Source: an uncultured Sulfitobacter sp. (GTDB taxonomy: Bacteria; Pseudomonadota; Alphaproteobacteria; Rhodobacterales; Rhodobacteraceae). From it: a DNA stretch of 64,000 nucleotides. The notes beneath the pieces were generated by a model. That model was given only the letters and a program-made list of their open reading frames with translations. It was not told the DNA's origin and searched no databases. Both the position numbers and the translations under genes were made by a program. Shown in pieces: positions 47,375 to 55,849 of the stretch. The stretch is taken from positions 62,001 through 126,000 of the forward strand of contig CANMXJ010000007.1 of the NCBI GenBank assembly GCA_947501805.1, read 5' to 3'. The number at the start of each line of letters is the position of its first letter. The first letter of the stretch is position 1.

Positions 47375-48739
47375 ATGGCTGGCTGCATCTCTTTTGACGA
47401 TCTGAAATCGCGCGTCGCAGACGGGTCCATTGACACTGTTCTGGTTTGTTTTGTGGACATGCAGGGCCGCTTGACGGGCAAGCGTTTCCACGCGGTGAAC
47501 TTTGTTGAGACATCGTTCAAGGAAACCCATTGCTGCAATTATCTGCTGGCCACCGATCTGGAGATGGCAACACCAGACGGCTATGCCTCGACCTCGTGGG
47601 AGAGCGGTTATGGCGATTACGTCATGGCCCCCGATCTGTCGACGATCCGCGTCACGCCGTGGCTGGAAGGCACTGCAATGGTGCTTTGTGATGTCCTTGA
47701 CCACCACACGCATGCGCCCGTTCCACACGATCCGCGCGCGGTGCTGAAGAAACAGATCGCGCGTTTGAAAGCCTTGGGGTTTGAGGCGATGATGGCGACT
47801 GAATTGGAGTTCTTCCTGTTCGAGAAAAGCTTTGAGGAAATCCGCAAGGGTGGTTTCCAAGCCCTCACCCCGATCAGCGGCTATAATGAGGATTACCACA
47901 TCCTACAGACCACCAAGGAAGAACACGTGATGCGCCCGATCCGCAATCACCTGTTTGCCGCGGGTCTGCCGATTGAAAACACCAAAGGCGAGGCGGAAGC
48001 AGGGCAAGAAGAGCTGAACATCCGCTACGCTGCAGCACTCGATTGCGCCGATCACCACACAATTGCGAAACATGCGATCAAGGAAATCGCATGGCAACAG
48101 GGCCATGCTGCGTCCTTCTTGCCAAAGTGGCACAAGGACCGTGTGGGCAGTTCATCCCACGTGCATCAATCGCTGTGGAAAGACGGCCAGCCGATCTTTT
48201 ATGAAAAAGGCGGGAAACTCGGCAAATCCAAGCTGATGGATCATTATATGGCGGGTCTGATCGCCTATGCTCCTGACTACACGTTCTTTCTGGCCCCCTA
48301 TATCAACAGCTACAAACGCTTTGCAAAAGGCACCTTTGCGCCCACGAAAACCGTTTGGTCTGTGGATAATCGCACTGCGGGTTTTCGTCTATGCGGTGAA
48401 GGCACCAAAGGTGTTCGCGTGGAATGTCGCATCGGGGGCTCCGATCTGAACCCTTACCTCGCCCAAGCCGCCATGCTGGCGGCTGGCATCAAGGGCATAG
48501 AGGACAAAATGGAACTCGCCCCGCCTACCACGGGCGATGTCTATGAAGATGCCAAGGCGCAAGACATCCCGCAGACCCTGCGTGCCGCGACCGAGACCTT
48601 GCGCGGCTCCACGTTTCTGCGCGACGCTATGGGCGACGATGTCATCGCCCATTACACCCGCTGCGCCGAATGGGAGCAGGAAGAATTTGACCGCACCGTG
48701 ACCGATTGGGAAATCGCACGCGGCTTTGAAAGGGCCTGA
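47375..48739 (+). CDS. Glutamine-synthetase-like gamma-glutamyl-amine ligase
   Basis: 454 aa, like PuuA/IpuC/GlnA-type ligases. The start is ATG 47375. Ligand residues are visible: ELEFFLFE with Glu143 and Glu145, GEAEAGQEELNIRY, the HVHQSLW motif (His262/His264), and the glutamate/ATP arginines in NRTAGFRLCGEGTKGVRVECR. It probably attaches glutamate by its gamma carboxyl to an amine with ATP. A role in bulk nitrogen assimilation is unlikely, given the operon with transporter and dehydrogenases. Confidence 0.9.
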   Translation: MAGCISFDDLKSRVADGSIDTVLVCFVDMQGRLTGKRFHAVNFVETSFKETHCCNYLLATDLEMATPDGYASTSWESGYGDYVMAPDLSTIRVTPWLEGTAMVLCDVLDHHTHAPVPHDPRAVLKKQIARLKALGFEAMMATELEFFLFEKSFEEIRKGGFQALTPISGYNEDYHILQTTKEEHVMRPIRNHLFAAGLPIENTKGEAEAGQEELNIRYAAALDCADHHTIAKHAIKEIAWQQGHAASFLPKWHKDRVGSSSHVHQSLWKDGQPIFYEKGGKLGKSKLMDHYMAGLIAYAPDYTFFLAPYINSYKRFAKGTFAPTKTVWSVDNRTAGFRLCGEGTKGVRVECRIGGSDLNPYLAQAAMLAAGIKGIEDKMELAPPTTGDVYEDAKAQDIPQTLRAATETLRGSTFLRDAMGDDVIAHYTRCAEWEQEEFDRTVTDWEIARGFERA

Positions 48740-48741
48740 CC

Positions 48742-50112
48742 ATGATCCGATGTATTTCTCCTATTGACGGCTCGGTTTATGCCGAACGCACACCGCTGGA
48801 CGCCGGGGCCGCACGCGCCGCCGTGGACACGGCGCGCACCGCGCAAGCAGCATGGGCCGCGCTGAGCGTGATGGAACGGGCCGAGCTGGTCATGGCAGGT
48901 GTCGCCAATGTCGGGAAAATGAACGACGACATCGTGCCGGAAATCGCACACCAGATGGGTCGCCCGGTCCGCTATGGTGGTGAATTTGGCGGGTTCAATG
49001 AACGCGCCACCTATATGGCGCAGATCGCGCAGGATGCATTGGCCGATCTGGTGATTGAAGACAGCGCCAAATTTCGCCGCGTGATCAAGCGTGTGCCGCA
49101 TGGCGTGGTATTGGTGATTGCACCGTGGAACTACCCTTATATGACGGCCATCAACACGGTCGCGCCTGCGCTGATTGCGGGAAACACGGTGATGCTGAAA
49201 CATGCCTCGCAAACCCCGCTGGTGGGCGAACGTATGGCGCAGGCATTTCATGCAGCCGGTGTGCCGGAAGATGTATTTCAAAACGTCTTTCTGGACCATC
49301 AAACCACCTCTGATCTGATCGCGGCCAAGTCTTTCGACTTTGTGAATTTCACAGGTTCCGTTGGCGGCGGCAAGGCGATTGAACAGGCGGCGGCGGGCAC
49401 CTTCACGGGCCTCGGACTTGAGCTGGGTGGCAAAGACCCCGGTTGTGTGTGTGAGGATGCCGACATCGACGCGGCAGTGGACACGCTGCTCGACGGGGCG
49501 ATGTTCAATTCCGGCCAATGTTGTTGCGGCATAGAACGGATTTATGTGGCGGAGCAGCACTTTGATGCTTTTGTCGAAAAAGCGGTCGCGCTGGTGAACA
49601 CCTACAAGCTGGGCAATCCGCTTGACCCCGAAACCACCCTTGGCCCCATGGCGCAGGTCCGTTTCGCCGATGATGTGCGCGCGCAAACAGCCGAAGCCAT
49701 TGCCGCAGGTGCCAAAGCACATATCGACCCTGCCCTCTTCCCGCAGGATGGCGGTGCCTATCTGATGCCGCAAATCCTCACGAATGTAACCCACGACATG
49801 CGTGTGATGCGCGAGGAGAGTTTCGGGCCAGTTGTCGGCATCATGCCTGTCAAAGACGATGCCGAAGCCGTCGCGCTGATGAATGACAGCGACTTTGGAT
49901 TGACCGCATCGGTTTGGACAAACGACACAAAGCGCGCGGAGGTCATTGCAGACCAGATCGAGACCGGCACCGTGTTTCAAAACCGGGCCGACTACCTTGA
50001 TCCCGCACTCTGCTGGACAGGATGCAAAGACACCGGACGCGGCGGCGGATTGTCCGTCATCGGTTATCACAATCTGACCCGTCCCAAATCCTACCACCTC
50101 AAGAAGGCGTGA
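48742..50112 (+). CDS. NAD(P)-dependent aldehyde dehydrogenase
   Basis: 456 aa. Catalytic residues are Glu227 in GLGLELGGKDPG and Cys261 in FNSGQCCCGIER. The cofactor/anion segment IAPWNYPYM and the region EESFGPVVGIMPV are present. It starts 2 bp after the ligase stop. In this operon it should oxidise a gamma-glutamyl aldehyde to the acid. The three consecutive cysteines around the active site are unusual and should make it oxidation sensitive. Confidence 0.93.
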   Translation: MIRCISPIDGSVYAERTPLDAGAARAAVDTARTAQAAWAALSVMERAELVMAGVANVGKMNDDIVPEIAHQMGRPVRYGGEFGGFNERATYMAQIAQDALADLVIEDSAKFRRVIKRVPHGVVLVIAPWNYPYMTAINTVAPALIAGNTVMLKHASQTPLVGERMAQAFHAAGVPEDVFQNVFLDHQTTSDLIAAKSFDFVNFTGSVGGGKAIEQAAAGTFTGLGLELGGKDPGCVCEDADIDAAVDTLLDGAMFNSGQCCCGIERIYVAEQHFDAFVEKAVALVNTYKLGNPLDPETTLGPMAQVRFADDVRAQTAEAIAAGAKAHIDPALFPQDGGAYLMPQILTNVTHDMRVMREESFGPVVGIMPVKDDAEAVALMNDSDFGLTASVWTNDTKRAEVIADQIETGTVFQNRADYLDPALCWTGCKDTGRGGGLSVIGYHNLTRPKSYHLKKA

Positions 50113-50116
50113 AAAA

Positions 50117-51262
50117 ATGAGCATCACAGCAAATTGGTCCTACCCCACCGCAATCCGTTTCGGCGCTGGCCGTATTCTGGAAATCGCCGATGCCTGTAAA
50201 GCGGCGTGCATCAAAAAGCCGTTGCTGGTTACGGATCGCGGACTGGCGGAAATGGAAATCACCATCCGCACACTCGACCTGCTTGACGCCGCCGGGTTGG
50301 GCCGTGCGATCTTTGCGGACGTGGACCCGAACCCGAACGAAAAGAATGCGGCAGCGGGCGTCAAAGCCTACAATGACGGTGGTCATGATGGGGTTATTGC
50401 TTTTGGTGGTGGTTCGGGACTGGACCTTGGGAAACTGGTGGCTTTCCTTGCCGGTCAATCACGCCCTTTGTGGGATTTCGAGGATATTGGCGACTGGTGG
50501 ACACGGGCAGATGCGGATGCGATTGCGCCGATTGTGGCTGTGCCGACCACGGCAGGTACCGGTTCGGAAGTGGGGCGGGCTTCGGTCATCACCAATTCCG
50601 TGACCGAAGAGAAGAAGATCATTTTTCATCCGAAATTCATGCCAACTGTGGTGATCTGCGACCCAGAACTGACCGTGGGTATGCCCAACTTTATCACGGC
50701 GGGAACCGGCCTTGATGCCTTTGCCCATTGCGTCGAGGCATTCTGTTCGCCGCATTATCATCCAATGTCGCAGGGCATGGCGCTGGAAGGCATGCGTTTG
50801 GTAAAAGAATATTTGCCCCGCGCCTACGCTGACGGAAGTGATATCGAAGCGCGTGCACATATGATGTCGGCAGCAGCAATGGGGGCCACGGCGTTCCAGA
50901 AAGGTCTGGGCGCGATCCACGCATTGTCCCACCCTCTTGGCGCGATCTATCATACACATCATGGCACCACGAACGCTGTCTGCATGCCTGCTGTTCTACA
51001 GTTTAACAAACCGGCAATCACTGGCGTCATTTCACAGGCTGCAAATTATCTTGGCATTGCGGGCGGCTTTGACGGGTTCTGCGCTTTCGTGGACGAATTG
51101 AATGCCTCACTTGGCATTCCCAAGAACCTTACCGAGCTTGGGATTACCGACGTCGATGTCGATCGTGTGGTTGCGGGTGCTTTGAATGACCCCAGCACCA
51201 GTGGAAATCCGATTAAAATGACAAAAGAGAACACCACGGAACTTTTGCGGGCCTGCATCTGA
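50117..51262 (+). CDS. Iron-containing alcohol dehydrogenase
   Basis: 381 aa type III alcohol dehydrogenase. NAD-binding GGGSGLDLGK and the motif PTTAGTGSEVGRASVIT are present. The metal ligands are in TGLDAFAHCVEA and in HALSHPLGAIYHTHHGTTNA. It starts 4 bp after the aldehyde dehydrogenase. It would oxidise the hydroxyl of a gamma-glutamylated amino alcohol to the aldehyde used by the preceding enzyme. Last gene of the operon. Confidence 0.93.
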   Translation: MSITANWSYPTAIRFGAGRILEIADACKAACIKKPLLVTDRGLAEMEITIRTLDLLDAAGLGRAIFADVDPNPNEKNAAAGVKAYNDGGHDGVIAFGGGSGLDLGKLVAFLAGQSRPLWDFEDIGDWWTRADADAIAPIVAVPTTAGTGSEVGRASVITNSVTEEKKIIFHPKFMPTVVICDPELTVGMPNFITAGTGLDAFAHCVEAFCSPHYHPMSQGMALEGMRLVKEYLPRAYADGSDIEARAHMMSAAAMGATAFQKGLGAIHALSHPLGAIYHTHHGTTNAVCMPAVLQFNKPAITGVISQAANYLGIAGGFDGFCAFVDELNASLGIPKNLTELGITDVDVDRVVAGALNDPSTSGNPIKMTKENTTELLRACI

Positions 51263-51282
51263 ACACCAGACGCTGATTGGCC

Positions 51283-52122
51283 TTAGGCATTGAGGCCAAT
51301 CAGCGCAATCCCGCATGCCATCAACACCGCAGCAGCCAAGCGTCGTTTCCAATTGCCCTCTTTGAGCAATACGAACCCGATCAGCGTTGCAAAGATTACC
51401 GATGTTTCCCGCAAGGCAGAAACGGCACCAAGCGGGGCAAAGTTCTTGGCATAAAGGATCAGGCCATAAGCAGCCATTGAGACCATGCCCCCTGCAATGC
51501 CCGCCACCCAGACATTGATTGGCAAACTGACCAGTGTTTGCCCCTTTCGAATGCCCGCAAAGCCCGCAATGAACAGATGCAGGAAAGCACCCCAAGCCCA
51601 ATAGCTGAGGGTATTGCCGGACAGACGCACCCCGACGCCGTCAACCAGTGAATAGATTGAAATGCAGACACCAGTGGCAAGGGACAATCCCAAAGCAGTT
51701 GTGCCGATTCCGGACCGCAACGCCTTCCAGTTGCTGAGTAGGATACCGATAATGATCAAGCCGATGCCGACCCAAACCAGAAGCGGCAGGACTTCACCCA
51801 GCAGCAGGAACGCCCATAGGGACACAAGCGCGGGCACGATACCGCGCGCAATGGGATAGACAACACTGAGATCGCCGTGCGCATAAGCGCGCCCCAGAAA
51901 GAAGAAATAAGCAAAATGCACAAGCGTGGACAAACCGATGTAGATAAAGCTCTCGGCGCTTGGCAGTGGCAAAAGGATGACCATCACTGCGCCGGGTAAC
52001 GTGTGGCCAAGAGCGACAAGGCCTAACGTGGTTGTGCGATCCGCAGCAGTCTTGACGATGGTATTCCAAACCGCGTGAAGTAATGCGGCAGACAGGATGA
52101 TTGCGATGATCGACGGGGACAT
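51283..52122 (-). CDS. EamA (DMT) family transporter
   Basis: 279 aa with about ten hydrophobic helices in two EamA repeats. The first repeat ends with DLSVVYPIARGIVPALVSLWAFLLLGE and the second with APLGAVSALRETSVIFATLIGFVLLKEG, the classic signature. It is convergent with the iron alcohol dehydrogenase and divergent from the sulfatase. The substrate is unknown. Confidence 0.9.
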   Translation of the reverse strand: MSPSIIAIILSAALLHAVWNTIVKTAADRTTTLGLVALGHTLPGAVMVILLPLPSAESFIYIGLSTLVHFAYFFFLGRAYAHGDLSVVYPIARGIVPALVSLWAFLLLGEVLPLLVWVGIGLIIIGILLSNWKALRSGIGTTALGLSLATGVCISIYSLVDGVGVRLSGNTLSYWAWGAFLHLFIAGFAGIRKGQTLVSLPINVWVAGIAGGMVSMAAYGLILYAKNFAPLGAVSALRETSVIFATLIGFVLLKEGNWKRRLAAAVLMACGIALIGLNA

Positions 52123-52341
52123 GACAGTCCTTAAAATTGAGGGGCCAGAGGTGCTGCCTGACTGCAGTCATCACCCGGTCGCGTTGCCTCAAACTGCTAC
52201 AATCCGCACCAAAGCGACAGCGCCAACTGCATCCGATACCCGCACAACCGTCAAAATCCGTAAACCGCGTTGCAATATCGCTTCCCTGCATGCGCGTTTT
52301 CAGCGTTACCTGAACCTGCGGCATCAGAAAGGATTCGTGCC

Positions 52342-53883
52342 ATGAGCAGCAGCAAGAATGTACTGTTTATCGTCATAGACCAATTGCGTGCCGATTGCGT
52401 CTTTGGTGATCTGGCACAACATCTGGAGTTGCCCAATCTGCGCGCCTTGATGGCAGATGCCGTGACCTTTCAACGCCATTTTTCGGTGGTGAACCCATGT
52501 GGTCCCTCACGCGCATCGCTGTTGACGGGCCAATATGCGATGAACCACCGCTCCGTGCGCAATGGTACGCCGCTGCGCCACGACACACCGAATGTGGCAA
52601 CCGAAATGCGCAAAGCCGGCTATATGCCGATGCTGTTTGGTTATACCGACACCTCGCAGGATCCGCGTGCGTTCCACGAGAACGACCCGGCGTTGCGCAG
52701 CTATGAATACCCGATGAACGGATTTCAGGAAGTAGTCGAAATGCGCATGGAGATGTCCTATCCATGGCGTTCCTATCTCAAGCAAAAGGGATATGACTTC
52801 GAAAATTACACGCAGGTTTATCAACCTGTTTCGGCCGAAGGGAGTGCACCCAAAATCAATGATCCGGCATTTTACCGCGCCGAAGACAGTGACACAGCCT
52901 TCCTGACGGACCGTTTTCTGGCCACGATGCCAGCGCATCGGGAGCAAGATTGGTTTGCGCATCTGACCTACATCCGCCCGCACCCTCCACTGGTGGCCCC
53001 CGCGCCCTATAACACCATGTATGATCCTGACACACTTCCCCTGCCGGACCGTCTTGCGGATGCGGATGCCGAAGCCGCTGTACATCCGTTTTTGCGGCCA
53101 ACACTGGATCACAAGACCCCTGCCGGAAATGTTGTGGGTTTTCCGGATCTGGAACCGACGGACGAGAATATCCAGACGCTGCGTGCAATCTATCTGGGGC
53201 TGATCACCGAAGTTGATGCACACATTGGCCGCGTGATCCAGTTCCTCAAAGACAGCGAGCAATATGACGACACGTTGCTGATTGTGACCGCCGATCACGG
53301 AGAGATGTTGGGGGACCGTCACAGCTGGAGCAAGTTTACGGTGCATGATGCCGCCTATCACACGCCGCTGATCATTCGCCAACCGGGCAATGACGCGCGC
53401 GCAGGCAGCGTCGTAACGCACCCTGTCGAGACAATTGATATTACACCGACAATCCTTGATTGGGTCGGGCAGGACATCCCAAACTCCATGGACGGCAGAT
53501 CGCTGTTACCGCTTCTGCGCGCAGAGGTGCCGCAAGACTGGCGCCAGTATTCCTTTTCGGAGCTGGATTTTGCAGAACCGACAGAGCCAACCCTGTGGGA
53601 AAAGGCGCTTGGCACCGGTCCGAGCGATTCCGCGCTTTCGATCTTGCGCGAGTCGCGCTTTACCCTCGTTGAATTCGCTGCCGATTTGCCGCCGATCCTG
53701 TATGATCACGACCGGCACGGCGAACGGGAGAATGTAGCAGAAAAACCGGAGTATCAGAGCGATCTGGCGCGGCTAAGTCGTATGATGCTGCGCCACCGGA
53801 TGAAAAACATGGATCACACTTTGTCACTGGTTTCGATCACCAAGGACGGCCCGCGCCAGCATCAGCGACATCGACACGCCTGA
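52342..53883 (+). CDS. Sulfatase / phosphonate monoester hydrolase family enzyme
   Basis: 513 aa from ATG 52342 with AAAGGA upstream. The formylglycine-forming motif is C53-G-P-S-R57 (NPCGPSRASLLTGQYAMNH). Metal ligands include Asp13 in VIDQLRAD and Asp318-His319 in TADHGE. NMNH-like residues after the motif and HLTYIRPHPPLVAPAPYNTMY resemble phosphonate monoester hydrolases more than choline sulfatases. No signal peptide is evident, so it is probably cytoplasmic. Substrate undetermined. A formylglycine-generating enzyme is not in the window. Confidence 0.88.
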   Translation: MSSSKNVLFIVIDQLRADCVFGDLAQHLELPNLRALMADAVTFQRHFSVVNPCGPSRASLLTGQYAMNHRSVRNGTPLRHDTPNVATEMRKAGYMPMLFGYTDTSQDPRAFHENDPALRSYEYPMNGFQEVVEMRMEMSYPWRSYLKQKGYDFENYTQVYQPVSAEGSAPKINDPAFYRAEDSDTAFLTDRFLATMPAHREQDWFAHLTYIRPHPPLVAPAPYNTMYDPDTLPLPDRLADADAEAAVHPFLRPTLDHKTPAGNVVGFPDLEPTDENIQTLRAIYLGLITEVDAHIGRVIQFLKDSEQYDDTLLIVTADHGEMLGDRHSWSKFTVHDAAYHTPLIIRQPGNDARAGSVVTHPVETIDITPTILDWVGQDIPNSMDGRSLLPLLRAEVPQDWRQYSFSELDFAEPTEPTLWEKALGTGPSDSALSILRESRFTLVEFAADLPPILYDHDRHGERENVAEKPEYQSDLARLSRMMLRHRMKNMDHTLSLVSITKDGPRQHQRHRHA

Positions 53884-53889
53884 ACGGCT

Positions 53890-55362
53890 TCACTGGTCCA
53901 GAGGCCAAATCGGACGCGGAACGTTCTTATAATCCAATGATCCATAATCCAGCGTACATAGCGCCCCGCTGTCACAGACGATAACACGCCCCGCGATCGG
54001 TTCAAAATCTGCCCGAAAGTGCTGCATCGACTTGAGGGCTACAACAGACTTACGCGCGGGATAGATCCCGAAGGTTTCGAATTGTTTCTGGTCCAACATC
54101 TGATGCGGAATTGAAACGACCAGAATATCGACGCCTGCAACCTCCAGCACCGCTGTTGCGCCAAAATCGCGCTCCAACCCGCCCATGATAGCACCACCGC
54201 CTGTCACGCGCCCGCTGCCGAGCCATTTGATCCGGCCAGTCACAGCAAGGGGGCCACCACCGAACTGCGGGGCGGTCTTGCCGCCGATGTCCAGAGTCAC
54301 CTCCGCACCAAGTGTCTGTGTATTCAGAAATGCGGCCGCCTCCGGATCAATCAGGGGACCAAAACACGCGTTTGTCACGCCTGCATCAAGAAGGGCTGAC
54401 AGCAAACCGGTGGCATCCCCGTAGGCACCGGCACCGGGATTGTCGGCATAATCCGCGATGACCAAAGGCCCCGCGCTTCCATTCCAGTTCAATGCTTCCA
54501 AGGCCGCCTCATTGCTGGTGACATAGGTGTTTAGAACTTCGGACCGGCGCGCCCAGATGTCATCCGCCAGCGTGTCCCCGATCAAGCGATGCGCTTGCGT
54601 GTCGCCATCACATGTGACCAGCACCGTCGGCCCAACCTCGGCGATATCCGCACAGGGAAAGGCTCCGTTGATGCTGACAGCATAAACGCCAGTGCGGGTT
54701 TCATAATTGCGGGCTAAAGCGTGACGTTCGATCATCGGTCCGATGTCGGTGCGTCCGCCGTTGGCTTCTTCCAGCATTGCGCGATGGATACGTAGGGTTC
54801 GGGGCGCGATTTCACCTGACATTGTTCGGTGCAAAAGGCCGGCCGCCCGCTGGGCCGTGGCGCGCATATCCACATGAGGATAGGTGTTGAACGACACAAG
54901 GATTTGCGCCAGATCACACATCGCAACCGTGACGTTGGCGTGCGGATCAAGCGTGACGGCAACCGGGATATCAGGACCAACCACATCGCGCAGCCGACGC
55001 AGTATTTCGCCCTCTCCATCCTCGCAGAAATCCGTGACCATTGCGCCATGCAGCATGAGAAAGACACCATCAAAAACGCCTTGTGCAGAAGTGATCACAG
55101 GGGTCGTCAGCGCGTCAAACGCTGCGCGTGTCACGACACCTCCCGGCCCTGCAGCGGCACTGATCACATGATGGATATCCCAACCGTTTTCGCGTCCTGC
55201 GTCCAGTAATCCGGCCAGCTCGGTGTTCTGCCCGCCGCGTGCTTTACAAGCGTCGATCCCATAAAGAACATAGCGATCGTCAAAGCACTGCAACGTCGTT
55301 GGACGGACGTTGAAGGTGTTGGTCTCGTGGGAAATTTCGGCGCTTAAAACTCTGAAACTCAC
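53890..55362 (-). CDS. M81 family metallopeptidase (MlrC-like)
   Basis: 490 aa from GTG 55362, with AGGA 8 bases upstream and the family start SFRVLSAEISHETNTFN right after it; a TTG at 55401 is in frame. Further metal-site stretches are VFLMLHGAMVT and AVTLDPHANVT. MlrC finishes breakdown of linearised microcystin in Sphingomonas, but most relatives are uncharacterised and lie next to peptide importers. It is divergent from an ABC importer operon, which fits hydrolysis of an imported peptide or amide. Confidence 0.9.
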   Translation of the reverse strand: MSFRVLSAEISHETNTFNVRPTTLQCFDDRYVLYGIDACKARGGQNTELAGLLDAGRENGWDIHHVISAAAGPGGVVTRAAFDALTTPVITSAQGVFDGVFLMLHGAMVTDFCEDGEGEILRRLRDVVGPDIPVAVTLDPHANVTVAMCDLAQILVSFNTYPHVDMRATAQRAAGLLHRTMSGEIAPRTLRIHRAMLEEANGGRTDIGPMIERHALARNYETRTGVYAVSINGAFPCADIAEVGPTVLVTCDGDTQAHRLIGDTLADDIWARRSEVLNTYVTSNEAALEALNWNGSAGPLVIADYADNPGAGAYGDATGLLSALLDAGVTNACFGPLIDPEAAAFLNTQTLGAEVTLDIGGKTAPQFGGGPLAVTGRIKWLGSGRVTGGGAIMGGLERDFGATAVLEVAGVDILVVSIPHQMLDQKQFETFGIYPARKSVVALKSMQHFRADFEPIAGRVIVCDSGALCTLDYGSLDYKNVPRPIWPLDQ

Positions 55363-55849
55363 GGCAGTTTTCCTGTTCGTTCGTTGGGTTTTCACTATCA
55401 AAACAAGCGGGTTTCAACAGATCGCAAGATGTAGTTCAGAACGCCGTTTCGCCCCTTGATGCGCCGCAGCCCGGACTTTCTGTCATCCATCAGCACGGTC
55501 TTCGCGGAGCAATGCAAGGAAATAGATTAAGTTGACTCTTACAAAATAATGCTCCTTAGTTTGAAAACTTGGTGGGGAAATTTCATGTAAAAACAATGCG
55601 CCGTCACCTCCATTGGTGGCATCCGCATTTGGTAGGTGTTGGAAGACCGACGCGCATTTGGCTTCGTCTTTCCGCGTTTTCCGAATTTCCGTTCACAATA
55701 GAAAACGGCGCTCCGCAGACGCGTGCCGCATGCGTTTTACTCGGCCGCTACCCTCAGAAGAATGCAGAGGGCGCAGATAAAAATAACAGGGCAGAATGCC
55801 CGTGTTTTCCGGTCAACGGAATTCAGTACGAACCAACAAGGAGACACGA
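55363..55849. promoter_or_regulatory. Divergent control region between the M81 hydrolase and the ABC importer
   Basis: 487 bp without a convincing gene; a short frame across 55569-55853 has no recognisable features. It must hold promoters for both sides. An AT-rich stretch has TTGACT at 55532-55537 with a weak TTAGTT about 18 bases on, a low-confidence plus-strand promoter. The end holds AAGGAG, the ribosome binding site for the importer gene. Confidence 0.4.

Noticed and set aside
48652..50127. 491-codon open frame on the minus strand
   Set aside because: Exactly antisense to the intact aldehyde dehydrogenase gene; rich in Cys, His and Arg as expected for a shadow frame, with no recognisable domain.
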